Shown: positions 8,841-17,495, counted from the stretch's first letter. The stretch is DNA of 64,000 nucleotides from Acidobacteriota bacterium (GCA_016125275.1 WGMB01000003.1:372001-436000); one strand, 5' to 3'. Notes: a model not told the origin generated them from the letters alone. Numbers and translations are program-made.

Positions 8841-8862
8841 GATTCCTTTGGGGGCAACGTGA

Positions 8863-9804
8863 TTACTGAGGGGCGGGCTCGACGACGAGGAACAGATCTT
8901 CGATCCGGTCCAGCAGCCACTGCGCTCGCCGTTGCGCCAGCATGTTCGCCAGCCGGTCGTCGGGATACTTATCAATATCGACCGCCAGAGCCTTGCCGAG
9001 CAGCTCGCGGAACTGCGCAACGTCCTGCTCCGGCACCGCGATCGCTTCCGCGTAGGCCACGTAGACGCCGGCGTTACCGCCATGGCTGAGCTCGATCGCG
9101 CGGTGATAGCTGCGATCGACCAGCTCACGGTCCAGCCTTCCCGGCCGCGACGAGGCGAAGGTCACCTGGAAGGCGTGCAGCGCGCCGTCGTCCCAGTCCG
9201 GTTCCAGCTCCATCGCGCGATTCAGCAAGGCCTCCACCTCCGGCAGGCGCGCCAGCAAGGACACATCACTCTGCGCCGTCGAGGCGGCCAGCCCCAACGA
9301 GGCGGCCGTCCAATACAACAATGGCAGGTCGCGCTCGGCTTTCTTGGGGTCTGTGACGGCGACGGCCTCGGCGGGGTTGCGCCGCAGATTCTCTTCAAAG
9401 CCGGGATACAGGCTGTCCAGCGCTCGGAAGCCGTACCGCAAGGCCCTCTCGTAGAGCTTGCTGGCGCGGGCGTGCATCCGCCGCCCCTCCGCCAGATCCT
9501 CCTCGATGATCTTGTCGGCCTCGAAGTCCACGTAGGCGTAGGAATACAGGGTGAAGCCCCGCGCGGCCGTCAGCAGCAGGTTGCGGTCGTCGGGAACCTC
9601 CGCCAGCAAGCTCTCCACGAACTTGAGGCTGAACGGCAGAGCGTCGCCGATGAGCTCGACGTCCTCGTCGGACTCATAGACCGACGAGCCGGAGCTCAGC
9701 GAAGCGCCCACCTGCCGGATCGCATACTTCTTGACCGAACAGGCGCTCGACGTCGCGGCCACCCCGACCGCGATCCAACAGGCTATCCCCAGAAAGCCTC
9801 GCAC
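8863..9804 (-). CDS. TRAP transporter T-component (TatT) lipoprotein
   Basis: The 313-aa protein has a lipoprotein signal (VRGFLGIACWIAVGVAATSSAC) and a helical TPR-like body typical of the TRAP-associated TatT family: YESDEDVELIGDALPFSLKF, the GFTLYSYAYV segment, RGLRYGFRAL-like helices and a DDGALHAF motif. TatT proteins are periplasmic homotrimers that bind the DctP protein and may help pass hydrophobic ligands. The GTG start at 9804 is chosen because TATGAT lies 9 nt upstream on this strand and the lipobox then falls at a normal distance; the alternative at 9879 adds 25 hydrophilic residues. It forms a two-gene operon with dctP. Confidence 0.85.
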   Translation of the reverse strand: MRGFLGIACWIAVGVAATSSACSVKKYAIRQVGASLSSGSSVYESDEDVELIGDALPFSLKFVESLLAEVPDDRNLLLTAARGFTLYSYAYVDFEADKIIEEDLAEGRRMHARASKLYERALRYGFRALDSLYPGFEENLRRNPAEAVAVTDPKKAERDLPLLYWTAASLGLAASTAQSDVSLLARLPEVEALLNRAMELEPDWDDGALHAFQVTFASSRPGRLDRELVDRSYHRAIELSHGGNAGVYVAYAEAIAVPEQDVAQFRELLGKALAVDIDKYPDDRLANMLAQRRAQWLLDRIEDLFLVVEPAPQ

Positions 9805-9813
9805 GGATTTCTG

Positions 9814-9819
9814 ATCATA
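9814..9819 (-). promoter_or_regulatory. -10-like hexamer TATGAT for tatT-dctP
   Basis: On the minus strand TATGAT is followed by 9 nt and then the GTG at 9804. No Shine-Dalgarno is present, which is consistent with a leaderless transcript. Confidence 0.45.
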
Positions 9820-9888
9820 CCGAAAGGTACGCTCGCCCGCCTTCGGCGGCCCGTCGGGGCGTCCTTTCCGCCCCTGCATGCTGCGAAG

Positions 9889-11247
9889 ATGGTCGAGTTG
9901 AGCGGCATGGACGCAAACGACGCCGGCGGACGCCCCTTTCTAGCCGCGCCGCACCGCACGCTGCTCACCCTGGCCCTTCCTGTCCTGGGCTCTCTCATCG
10001 CCGAGCCGCTGACCGGGCTGGTGGATACGGCGTTCGTGGCGCGACTCGGCGCGGAGCCCCTGGCGGCGCTCGGCGTCGGCGCCACGATGCTGTCGGCGGC
10101 CTTCTGGGCGTTCAGCTTTCTGGGCGTGGCGACCCAGACTGAGGTCGGCACGCTGCTGGGGCGCGGCGACGAGGCGCATGCCGCGCAGGTGAACGCCCTG
10201 GCGTTGACGCTGGCGGCGTTGCTGGGGCTGGCGCTGACCCTGTCGGCCTGGCCGGGCGTCCCGATGGCGGTGGGCCTGCTGGGCGCGGAAGGCTCGGTAG
10301 CCGAGCTCGGCGTGTCCTACGCCCGCCTGCGTCTGCTCGGGGCGCCGGCCGTCCTGCTCACCTTCGCCGCCTTCGGCGCTCTGCGCGGCTTGCAGGACAT
10401 GCGTACGCCCCTGTGGATCGCCGCCGCCGTCAACATCCTCAACGTCCTGCTGGACTACCCGCTCGTCTTCGGCCTCGGTCCCGTGCCCGCCCTCGGCGTG
10501 GCCGGCGCCGCCCTGGCCAGCTCGCTGAGCCAGTGGATCGGTGCCGTCTGGGCATCGCTGGCGGCGCTGCGCCGGCTGGGCCGGCCCGACGCCCTGGACT
10601 GGTCGCGGGCCCCCGCCATCTTCACCGTCGGCCGTGATTTGTTCTTGCGCGCCGCCACGCTCAACCTGTTTCTGCTGGTGGGAACCCGCACGGCCAACAA
10701 CATCGGAGCCGAGGCCGGCGCCGTGCATCAAGTGATTCGCAGCGCCTGGATGTTCGCCGCCCTCTTCCTCGACTCCTTCGCCCTCTCCGGGCAGAGCCTC
10801 ACGGCCTACTTCGTCGGCTCCGGCCGGCTCGACGCAGCCCGGCGGGTGGCTCAGGTCGTGTGCCAGTGGTCGGCCGGAACCGGGGCGCTGCTCGGCCTCG
10901 GCATGCTGGTCACCGAGCGCTGGATGCTCGAGATCTTCGTCCCTCCGGAGGCGGCGTTCCTGTTCGCGGTTCCCTGGCGCATTTCCGCCTTGAGCCAACC
11001 GATCAACGGCCTCTCATTCGGCACAGACGGCATCCACTGGGGCACGGGAGATTTCCGCTACTTGCGCAACGCCGTCATCGTCGCCACGGCGGTCGGAATC
11101 ACCGGCCTGTTGCTGGTGGATGAGTCCGCCCCGGGAGCGCTGAGCCTCGTCTGGCTGGCCGCCGTGGCGTGGGTCAGCGTGCGGGCCCTGTTGGGCGTGT
11201 TGAGGGTCTGGCCCGGCATCCTCGACGCGCCGTTGCGCCGCCGCTGA
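9889..11247 (+). CDS. MATE family efflux transporter (DinF-like)
   Basis: This 452-aa protein has about 12 membrane helices with MATE features: PVLGSLIAEPLTGLVDTAFVARLG near the N-terminus, FGALRGLQDMRTPLWIA, DYPLVFG, and the C-lobe repeat SAWMFAALFLDSFALSGQSL. It is shorter in its loops than NorM and closest in style to the DinF branch. It probably expels cationic or amphipathic toxic compounds using an H+ or Na+ gradient. ATG 9889 gives a short N-terminus before helix 1; ATG 9907 is an alternative. It is divergent from tatT with an 84-bp gap. Confidence 0.9.
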   Translation: MVELSGMDANDAGGRPFLAAPHRTLLTLALPVLGSLIAEPLTGLVDTAFVARLGAEPLAALGVGATMLSAAFWAFSFLGVATQTEVGTLLGRGDEAHAAQVNALALTLAALLGLALTLSAWPGVPMAVGLLGAEGSVAELGVSYARLRLLGAPAVLLTFAAFGALRGLQDMRTPLWIAAAVNILNVLLDYPLVFGLGPVPALGVAGAALASSLSQWIGAVWASLAALRRLGRPDALDWSRAPAIFTVGRDLFLRAATLNLFLLVGTRTANNIGAEAGAVHQVIRSAWMFAALFLDSFALSGQSLTAYFVGSGRLDAARRVAQVVCQWSAGTGALLGLGMLVTERWMLEIFVPPEAAFLFAVPWRISALSQPINGLSFGTDGIHWGTGDFRYLRNAVIVATAVGITGLLLVDESAPGALSLVWLAAVAWVSVRALLGVLRVWPGILDAPLRRR

Positions 11248-11259
11248 CCGTCGCGGGCT

Positions 11260-11769
11260 TCAGCCTTTGCGGACCAAGACGGCTCCGCAGCCGATCAACA
11301 GGAAGAACTTCAGCAGGTCCAGGCCGGTGTAGGTGTGGTGCAGTCGCCAGAACGTCGCGGCCACGTCGCCGGCGTTGCGGTCGAAGTCCATCAGCTCGCC
11401 CAGCCGGATCGTCTCCGGCACGACGTAGAGTTGCAGGAACAGGGCGATCAGCGCGCAAACGACCGCGACGGTGCGAAACGCCGTCCCCTGCCCGCTCGCC
11501 CAGGCCAAGCCGACCAGCGCCGCCGCCAGCAGCAACTGCGTCCAGCCCCAGCCCTCGAAGAACAGCCGATTGACCGTCGACGCCTGGTAGCGCAGAGCCG
11601 CCCGCACGTTCTCCGGCGGCAGCGGACGTACGGCCTCCTCGAAACCCGCGGGCGGTTCGGCCAGCACCCGCTCAACGACCTGAAAGTTCCGGGTCGCCAC
11701 CATCCACATGAAAGGCGTGCCCGCGACCCAAGCGCCGATCACCAACGCCAACAGCAACTTTCCACGCAT
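11260..11769 (-). CDS. Four-TM integral membrane protein (DUF4149-like)
   Basis: The 169-aa protein has predicted helices at about 4-24, 78-97, 101-120 and 147-166. The pattern (GTPFMWMV near the start, WRLHHTYTGLDLLKFF near the end) resembles the DUF4149/TMEM205-like group, but this is a weak match and no function is known. ATG 11769 overlaps the stop of the upstream PQQ-propeller gene (ATGA), so it is co-translated with it. The alternative GTG is one codon upstream (11772). Confidence 0.7.
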   Translation of the reverse strand: MRGKLLLALVIGAWVAGTPFMWMVATRNFQVVERVLAEPPAGFEEAVRPLPPENVRAALRYQASTVNRLFFEGWGWTQLLLAAALVGLAWASGQGTAFRTVAVVCALIALFLQLYVVPETIRLGELMDFDRNAGDVAATFWRLHHTYTGLDLLKFFLLIGCGAVLVRKG

Positions 11770-12989
11770 CACCGCAGCCTCAGCGCCACCAAAGTCTTCT
11801 CGTCGCGCACGTAGAGCGTCCCGTCGGCCAGGGCCGGATAGGCCCGCACCACCGTCGGCAGCACCTGCGCCCGCGCCAACGGCCGAAAGGCCTTCGGGTC
11901 GGCCTTGGCCGTCACCAGCTCACCCTTTTCGCGCATCAGGATCAGCGTGTCGCCGGCCAGCGTCACAGTGCCTGCTCCAAAGCCGTCCTCGTTCCACAGC
12001 ACCTTTCCGGTACGCAGCTCCACTGCCCGCAGGCTCGGCCCGTACTCTTGGCGGCCGTGGTAGCCGTAGAGCACGCCGTCCGAGAGAACCGCCGCGGCGT
12101 AGTGATTGGTCAAGCCGTCCTCGCCGGACCATAGCTCGACCGGTTCGTCGCCTTGACTGAAGTCCAGCGCAATGGCGCCGGTTCCGTAGCTGGCGGAAAA
12201 GAACACGATGTCGCCGTCCACGAGCGGGGCGGCGGCGTTCACCGAGGCGTCCATGCGCGCCCGCCAGCGCTTCTCGAAGACGACCTTGCCTTCGGGCGTG
12301 GTCAACACGATGCCTTCCCTGGTGAAAAAGATCACGCGCGGCTCGCCGTGCAACTTGGCCAACACCGGCGAGGCGTAGCTGGCGTCATGGTCGAGAGCCT
12401 TCCACAGCTCGCGGCCGGTGTCCTTGTCCAGGGCCACGATGCCGGCCCCGTCGGCGCCGCCCAGGTTCAGAAACAACCGCGAACCGTCGGCCAAGGGCGT
12501 CGCCCCGGCCCCAAAATATCCCTTCTGCACGCCGTATTCCTGGTTCAAGGTGCGCTGCCAGATTTTCTTGCCCGTGGCGAACGACACGCAGGTCATCACG
12601 CCCTCGGCCCCGAAGGTGTAGACCTGGCCGCCGGCCACCACCGGGCTGGCCCGGGGCCCCGGATCGAAACCGAAGCCGTCGCGGTACGTGGTGGGATAGG
12701 AGAACTTCCAGACCGTCTTGCCGGTGGCGGCTTCCAGCGCCTCGATCACCTCTTCGCCGCCCAGCCGGTGGAAGACGATCACTCGGCCGTGCGCCACGAC
12801 GGGATTGCTGAAGCCCGCCCCGACCGGCTTGTCCCAAATCACGGTCGGACCGCCCTCGCCCCAACTCGGCGCGACCGCCTCGGCGCTGCGGCCGTCCCGG
12901 TGTGGGCCGCGAAAGTCCGGCCAGTCTTCCGCCGAGGAGGCGGCGGTCACAAATGTCGCCAACAGCAGGCAGCGGACAACGGTTCTCAT
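11769..12989 (-). CDS. Secreted PQQ-like beta-propeller protein
   Basis: This 406-aa protein has a signal peptide (MRTVVRCLLLATFVTAASSA) and then DWPDFRGPHRDGRS, a hallmark of the PQQ-repeat outer-membrane/secreted proteins common in Planctomycetes and Acidobacteria. Blades repeat patterns such as ALEAATGKTVWKFSYP, SFATGKKIWQRTLN, LDKDTGRELWKALD and ELRTGKVLWNEDG. No cytochrome motif or dehydrogenase active-site residues are apparent, so it is more likely a binding propeller (BamB-like role) than an alcohol dehydrogenase. It is divergent from the histidine kinase with only 37 bp between start codons. Confidence 0.85.
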   Translation of the reverse strand: MRTVVRCLLLATFVTAASSAEDWPDFRGPHRDGRSAEAVAPSWGEGGPTVIWDKPVGAGFSNPVVAHGRVIVFHRLGGEEVIEALEAATGKTVWKFSYPTTYRDGFGFDPGPRASPVVAGGQVYTFGAEGVMTCVSFATGKKIWQRTLNQEYGVQKGYFGAGATPLADGSRLFLNLGGADGAGIVALDKDTGRELWKALDHDASYASPVLAKLHGEPRVIFFTREGIVLTTPEGKVVFEKRWRARMDASVNAAAPLVDGDIVFFSASYGTGAIALDFSQGDEPVELWSGEDGLTNHYAAAVLSDGVLYGYHGRQEYGPSLRAVELRTGKVLWNEDGFGAGTVTLAGDTLILMREKGELVTAKADPKAFRPLARAQVLPTVVRAYPALADGTLYVRDEKTLVALRLR

Positions 12990-13026
12990 TCGCGCGGACC
13001 CGCACTCATAGTAGCCTGGGGGGCGG
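12990..13026. promoter_or_regulatory. 37-bp divergent promoter gap
   Basis: Only 37 bp separate the ATG of the propeller gene (minus) and the ATG of the kinase gene (plus). It holds a minus-strand TACTAT (13008-13013) and a plus-strand TAGCCT (13012-13017) that overlap, so both -35 regions must lie inside the opposing coding sequences. Confidence 0.35.
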
Positions 13027-14250
13027 ATGGCGCGCGCTTGGACGGGGTTGGGCGGCAACGACGTCGTCTGGTTGCTCTTTCTCGGGGCCCTGGCTTCGCT
13101 GGGCCTGACGAAGCCCGAGCACTCTCCCTATGAATGGCTGGCGCTGCTGGCCCTGGGCGCGCTGCAAGTTACGGAAGGGAACCTCGGCTGGACCGAGGCG
13201 CCCCGCAAGGCCGCCGCTTCGGTCGCCGTCAAGCTGGCCCTGTGCTACGTGCTGGTATGGGCTACGGGCGGCATCGAGAGCAGCTATTACCTCATCTTTC
13301 TGCTGCCCATTGTCTCGGCCGCCTCCATGTTCGGCTTTGGCGGCTCTCTGCTCACCGCCGCCGTTTCGAGCGGGCTGTACCTGTCGTATCTGCTGTTCGT
13401 GCTCGAGAGCTACTACGTGCCGCCGGAGGGCGCCCGCGAGCTCACGGTCCGCGTACTGTTCTTCTTCCTCAGCGCCATCCTGGTCAACCGGCTCGCGGCG
13501 GAGAACCGCCTCAAGACCCGGCGGCTCTCGCAGGCCAACCAGGAGCTCAGCCAGGCCCAAGCCGACGTGCGCCGCGCCGAACGCCTCGCGGCCCTGGGCC
13601 AGCTCTCCGCAGGCCTGGCGCATGAGATCCGCAACCCCTTGGGGGTCATCTCCGCCTCCTCCGAGCTGCTCGCCAAGCGGGTCGCCGGGCAAGACGACGT
13701 GGCGCGCGAGATGGCCGACTACATCCGCAGCGAGGTCAACCGCGCCAACGCCCTGGTAACGCGCTTCTTGGACTTCGCGCGGCCCTCCAAGTTGCACCGG
13801 GCGACCGGGCAGCTCAACGACGTGGTGCGCCGCGCCGTCGCGTCGTTGCAGGAGAGCCGTCCGCCTGACGCGCCCGCCGTCCGGCTCGAAGCCGAGCTCG
13901 GCGACCTGCCGCGCTTCTTCTTCGACGAGACCCTCATCGAGAGCGCCGTCTTCAATCTGTTGCTCAACGCCCGTGAAGCGCTCGAGGCCGGCGGCTCCAT
14001 CCGAGTCTCCACGTCCCGCCAGGAGGACGAAGCGCTCATCGTCGTTTCCGACGACGGGCCCGGCATTCCGGCCGATAAGCTCGAAGACGTCTTCAATCCG
14101 TTCTTCACCACCAAACCCCGCGGCGTGGGTCTGGGACTCGCCATGGTCTCCAAATTCGTGGACAGTCACGGCGGCAAGATCAGCGTCGAATCCGAGCCTG
14201 GAAAAGGCGCAACCTTTCGCGTCCTTCTCCCCATCCAACAAGACGAATGA
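13027..14250 (+). CDS. Membrane sensor histidine kinase (NtrB-type)
   Basis: This 407-aa protein has an N-terminal membrane domain with five or six helices (about 12-160) and no large periplasmic domain. A short coiled linker follows (NQELSQAQADVRRAERL), then a HisKA domain with phospho-acceptor His199 in AHEIRNPL and an HATPase_c domain with N box NLLLNAREAL, G1 DDGPGIP, F box FNPFFTTK and G2 GVGLGLAMV. It should autophosphorylate and pass phosphate to the overlapping sigma-54 activator (ATGA overlap at 14247-14250). The absence of a sensor PAS domain implies signal detection within the membrane. Confidence 0.93.
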   Translation: MARAWTGLGGNDVVWLLFLGALASLGLTKPEHSPYEWLALLALGALQVTEGNLGWTEAPRKAAASVAVKLALCYVLVWATGGIESSYYLIFLLPIVSAASMFGFGGSLLTAAVSSGLYLSYLLFVLESYYVPPEGARELTVRVLFFFLSAILVNRLAAENRLKTRRLSQANQELSQAQADVRRAERLAALGQLSAGLAHEIRNPLGVISASSELLAKRVAGQDDVAREMADYIRSEVNRANALVTRFLDFARPSKLHRATGQLNDVVRRAVASLQESRPPDAPAVRLEAELGDLPRFFFDETLIESAVFNLLLNAREALEAGGSIRVSTSRQEDEALIVVSDDGPGIPADKLEDVFNPFFTTKPRGVGLGLAMVSKFVDSHGGKISVESEPGKGATFRVLLPIQQDE

Positions 14251-15632
14251 AACCGCCTGATCGCAAGCGCATCCTGGTCGTCGACGACGAGTCGAAGATG
14301 CTGCGGGTCCTCGAGCTGCAGCTCCAGACCGCAGGGTTCCAGATGACCAAGGCCGAGTCGGCCGAGGTCGGGCTGAAGCTGCTCGACTCCGCCGACTCCG
14401 ACGGGCAGCCCTTCGTGCTCGTGCTCACGGACCTGCGCTTGCCCGGCATGGACGGTTTGGCCTTCCTGAAGCACGTCCGCAAGCGGGACGCTCCGCCGCC
14501 GGTCATCGTCATGACCGCCTTCGGCACCGTCGAGACCGCCGTGGAGGCGATGAAGTCCGGCGCCAGCGACTATCTCCTCAAGCCCTTCTCGCTCGAGGAC
14601 ATGATGATCACCATCGAGAAGGTGCTCGAGCTGCACGCCCTGCGGCAAGAGAATCGCCAACTCAAGGTCGAGCTGACGCGGCGCTATGACTTCGGCAAGA
14701 TCATCGGCCGCAACGAGCGCATGCGCGAAATTTTCGAGACCGCCGAGCGCGTCGCGGCCACCCGCGCCACCGTCCTGCTCGGCGGCGAGAGCGGCGTGGG
14801 CAAGGGCATGCTGGCCCGGGCCATCCACCTCAGCTCGCCCCGCAAGGACGCTCCGTTCGTCAAGATCACCTGCTCGGCCATCCCCGAGAACCTGATGGAA
14901 GCCGAGCTGTTCGGCTATGAGAAGGGCGCCTTCACCGGCGCCATCCGCTCGCACGCCGGCAAGTTCGAGCAAGCCGACGGCGGCACGGTCTTTCTCGACG
15001 AAATCGGAGACGTCCCGCCGCAGGTGCAGGTGAAGCTGCTACGCGTGCTGCAAGAGCGGGAGTTCGAGCGCCTCGGCGGAACCAAGACCACGCAGGTGGA
15101 CGTGCGCATCATCGCCGCCACCAACCAGGACCTCCGTGCGGCCCTCGAACAAGGCGCCTTCCGCGAAGACCTCTACTACCGCCTCAACGTGGTGCCGCTG
15201 AACCTGCCGCCGCTGCGCGAGCGTCGAGAGGACATCCCCGCCCTGGCGCAGCACTTCTTGGAGCGCTTTGCCGCCGACACCGGCGACCGCGTCCGGGGCA
15301 TCTCCCAAGCCGCGCTCGACAAGCTGCGCGCCTACCACTGGCCGGGCAACGTCCGCGAGCTGGAAAACATCATCCAGCGCAGCATGGTGCTGGCCCAAGG
15401 CGAGATCATCGACGACGACGACATCCGCCTGGACGGCGTCACCCGCCCGCCGGCCGCCGTCAACGGCTCCGGCTTCCTGCCCGACGGCATGACACTCGAC
15501 GAATACGAGCAGGAGATCATCCGCGAGGCCATGCGCCGCGCCGACAACAACAAGAGCCAGGCGGCGCGCCTGCTGGGCCTCACGCGGAACGCCTTGCGGT
15601 ACCGCCTGAGCCAGATGGGCATCGACGAATAG
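14247..15632 (+). CDS. Sigma-54-dependent NtrC-family response regulator
   Basis: The 461-aa protein has three domains. An N-terminal receiver carries phospho-acceptor Asp62 in LVLTDLRLPGMDG. An AAA+ domain carries Walker A GESGVGKG at 180-187, the sigma-54 contact loop GAFTGA at 227-232, Walker B GGTVFLDEIGDVP and an arginine-rich sensor region. A C-terminal Fis-type HTH includes NNKSQAARLLGLTRNALRYRL. Phosphorylation by the upstream kinase should trigger oligomerisation and ATP-driven opening of sigma-54 promoters. Nothing else in the window clearly marks its targets. Confidence 0.95.
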   Translation: MKPPDRKRILVVDDESKMLRVLELQLQTAGFQMTKAESAEVGLKLLDSADSDGQPFVLVLTDLRLPGMDGLAFLKHVRKRDAPPPVIVMTAFGTVETAVEAMKSGASDYLLKPFSLEDMMITIEKVLELHALRQENRQLKVELTRRYDFGKIIGRNERMREIFETAERVAATRATVLLGGESGVGKGMLARAIHLSSPRKDAPFVKITCSAIPENLMEAELFGYEKGAFTGAIRSHAGKFEQADGGTVFLDEIGDVPPQVQVKLLRVLQEREFERLGGTKTTQVDVRIIAATNQDLRAALEQGAFREDLYYRLNVVPLNLPPLRERREDIPALAQHFLERFAADTGDRVRGISQAALDKLRAYHWPGNVRELENIIQRSMVLAQGEIIDDDDIRLDGVTRPPAAVNGSGFLPDGMTLDEYEQEIIREAMRRADNNKSQAARLLGLTRNALRYRLSQMGIDE

Positions 15633-15639
15633 CTCTTTC

Positions 15640-15666
15640 GGCGGCGCTGCCGCATAAGACGCCGCC
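15640..15666 (+). terminator. Hairpin after the NtrC gene (no U-tract)
   Basis: GGCGGCG at 15640-15646 pairs with CGCCGCC at 15660-15666, 8 bp after the stop codon. No T-run follows, so an intrinsic terminator is uncertain; it may be an RNA 3'-end stabiliser. Confidence 0.3.
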
Positions 15667-15685
15667 GTAAGACCCTATAGGCTCT

Positions 15686-15706
15686 CTACGGAGGATAATT
15701 CCGTAG
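15686..15706 (+). promoter_or_regulatory. Dyad CTACGGA-7-TCCGTAG upstream of the GGDEF gene
   Basis: A perfect 7-bp inverted repeat with a 7-nt loop lies 45-65 bp before the GTG at 15751, just upstream of a TACCAT hexamer (15739-15744). Its position suits an operator or a transcript hairpin; the factor is unknown. Confidence 0.3.
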
Positions 15707-15750
15707 AAAACTCCCTAGTCTGATTCAGTGTCGGCCCCTACCATGGGCCT

Positions 15751-17124
15751 GTGGATACTCAGCTCAATTCGGATCGAATGCGATCCGCATTCGACGCCTT
15801 CCCGGACGAAGCGGTTCTGGTGGACGCTCAGTCGATCATCTTGGCGGCGAACACGGCCTGGCTGCGCTTCTTCGAGGCCAACTCCTGCGGCCGCAAGTTT
15901 TGCTTCGAGGGCGTGAACTATCTCGAAATCTGCCGCGCGGCCTCCGGCCCCGACGGTCAATTCGCCCGGCAAGCCGCGGACGGTATTGCGGCGGTCCTCG
16001 CCGGACAAATCACGGACTTTCGCCTCGAATATCCCTGCAATAGCCCGCTCGAGAAGCGTTGGTTCGGGCTGCACGCGCGCCGCCTGCAGGGGGCGGACGG
16101 CGGCGCCCTCATTCTGCACCGCAACATCACGGAGCAGAAAGGCCTCAACAGCCTGCTGCGGCGCAACTATCAGAGCTACGCGGCGGCGTTCCACGCCTCG
16201 GAGTCGTCGATGTGGGAGTGGAGGACGTCGGAGTGCGTGATGCACGTGCGCGACGCGGACGACGACCCCCAGGAGCCCTCGACCGGCATGCAGTTCGCCG
16301 ATTGGCTCGGGCAGGTGCACCCGAAGGATCGGGCGATCCTCTCCCGCGCCCTGCGCGCCTGCGCCGAGGGGGCCAGCGCCCACCTGCGCGTGGAGCATCG
16401 CCAGCGGGACGCCGAGAACAGATGGCGCTGGATCGTGACCCAGGGCGTGGTGATCGAGGACGAAGCCTCGGGAGGAGCTTACGTCGTCGGCTCGCAGTCC
16501 GACGTCACCCGGCGCCGTGAGCGGGAGGACGACTTGGAGCGCGCCGCCCTGCACGACGCCCTGACCGGTTTGCCCAACCGAGCCCTCCTGCTGCGGCGGC
16601 TGAGCGACCACTTGCAGGACCCGGAACAAGCCGGCGTGGGCATGCTCTTTCTGGACCTGGACGGATTCAAGGCAGTCAACGACCACTACGGCCACGGCGT
16701 GGGCGACCGCGTCCTCAACCGCGTCGCCCAACGCTTGGAGGTGGCGGTGCGGAGCCAGGACACGCTGGCGCGCCTGGGCGGCGATGAGTTCGCAGTCCTG
16801 CTCGACGGCGTGTCGCAGCGCTCGGAGGTGGAGGCAGCCGCCGTGCGCCTGTGCGTCGCGCTGCAGGCGCCGATCGACATCGATGGCCAAAGGCTGCCTG
16901 TCGGGGTGAGCGTCGGCGGCTGGCTGCACGAGGGCGAAGCCCACACGGCGGAGGAGGTGCTGGCCGAAGCCGACCGCGCCATGTACGAGGTGAAACGCTC
17001 GGGAAAAGGCGGCTTCCTGGTGCTCGACGGCGCAAGCCGCCGGAAGGCGGACCACCGCCCGCGACGGGTCTCAGCGGCCCGGGTAGCGCGGAACCCCCGT
17101 CGCAAGCCTATAATGGGAGTTTAA
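15751..17124 (+). CDS. PAS-domain diguanylate cyclase (GGDEF) with I-site
   Basis: This 457-aa cytosolic protein has two PAS-type sensor domains (about 5-130 and 145-260; the second contains WEWRTSECVMHV and ends in the PAC-like YVVGSQSDVTRRRERE), then a GGDEF domain. The active-site motif RLGGDEFAVLL is intact (GGDEF at 343-347). RSQD at 334-337, five residues upstream, is the product-inhibition I-site. It should make c-di-GMP from GTP with feedback control; no EAL or HD-GYP domain is present. The GTG at 15751 is 6 nt after TACCAT; an ATG at 15778 is an alternative. Its last codons overlap the promoter of the tRNA gene. Confidence 0.92.
   Translation: MDTQLNSDRMRSAFDAFPDEAVLVDAQSIILAANTAWLRFFEANSCGRKFCFEGVNYLEICRAASGPDGQFARQAADGIAAVLAGQITDFRLEYPCNSPLEKRWFGLHARRLQGADGGALILHRNITEQKGLNSLLRRNYQSYAAAFHASESSMWEWRTSECVMHVRDADDDPQEPSTGMQFADWLGQVHPKDRAILSRALRACAEGASAHLRVEHRQRDAENRWRWIVTQGVVIEDEASGGAYVVGSQSDVTRRREREDDLERAALHDALTGLPNRALLLRRLSDHLQDPEQAGVGMLFLDLDGFKAVNDHYGHGVGDRVLNRVAQRLEVAVRSQDTLARLGGDEFAVLLDGVSQRSEVEAAAVRLCVALQAPIDIDGQRLPVGVSVGGWLHEGEAHTAEEVLAEADRAMYEVKRSGKGGFLVLDGASRRKADHRPRRVSAARVARNPRRKPIMGV
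17109..17114 (+). promoter_or_regulatory. -10 element TATAAT of tRNA-Ser
   Basis: A consensus TATAAT lies 17 nt before the tRNA 5' end and inside the last codons of the GGDEF gene. No recognisable -35 is seen at the normal distance. Confidence 0.6.
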
Positions 17125-17131
17125 CCCTCGC

Positions 17132-17221
17132 GGAGAGATGGCCGAGTGGTTGAAGGCGCACGCTTGGAAAGCGTGTATAGGGGAAACTCTATCGAGGGTT
17201 CGAATCCCTCTCTCTCCGCCA
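17132..17221 (+). tRNA. tRNA-Ser(GGA)
   Basis: A class II tRNA cloverleaf. The acceptor GGAGAGA pairs with TCTCTCC, the D-arm contains TGGCCGAGTGG, the anticodon loop CTTGGAAAG gives anticodon GGA (reads UCC/UCU), a long variable arm follows (TATAGGGGAAACTCTATC), and the T-arm is GAGGGTTCGAATCCCTC. The 3' CCA is encoded (17219-17221). Confidence 0.97.
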
Positions 17222-17495
17222 CTTCCCCCTTTTTGAACGACGGACCGGCAGTCGCCGCATCCGATTCCTGACCGGGAGCTGATCGCCCCTTCGGTTTCGC
17301 CCATCGGCGGACGCGACCCGTCCGGGCTCACGCTGCCCCCGCGGGTATCTCTCCCCGGTCTCCGTGACGAATTATCCCGAGCGGAAGCATGCGCCGAGAG
17401 TGCGAATAGATTCGACCAAACACTCACAGCCAAAGAAAAAGCAAATTCACCTCAACTAAATTCGAAGGTCAAGCGTCTAAGACCTACAACGCCCC
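17222..17495. other. Intergenic region between tRNA-Ser and the adaptor operon
   Basis: This 274-bp stretch has no convincing gene. Its last 100 bp (about 17400-17480) are clearly AT-richer than the surroundings, as expected for the promoter of the four-gene adaptor/permease operon. A TACAAC hexamer at 17485-17490 ends 5 nt before the ATG at 17496. A minus-strand reading frame across the tRNA is spurious. Confidence 0.4.

Noticed and set aside
8932-9888. Long N-terminal extension of the MATE gene
   Set aside because: It is antisense to the TatT gene and lacks membrane or family character; MATE helix 1 begins just after 9889.
15660-15750. Possible c-di-GMP riboswitch before the GGDEF gene
   Set aside because: The hairpins there do not show the conserved GEMM core sequences and the region is too short.
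17071-17433. Minus-strand frame across tRNA-Ser (contains GERGIRTLD)
   Set aside because: It is antisense to the tRNA and has no family features.
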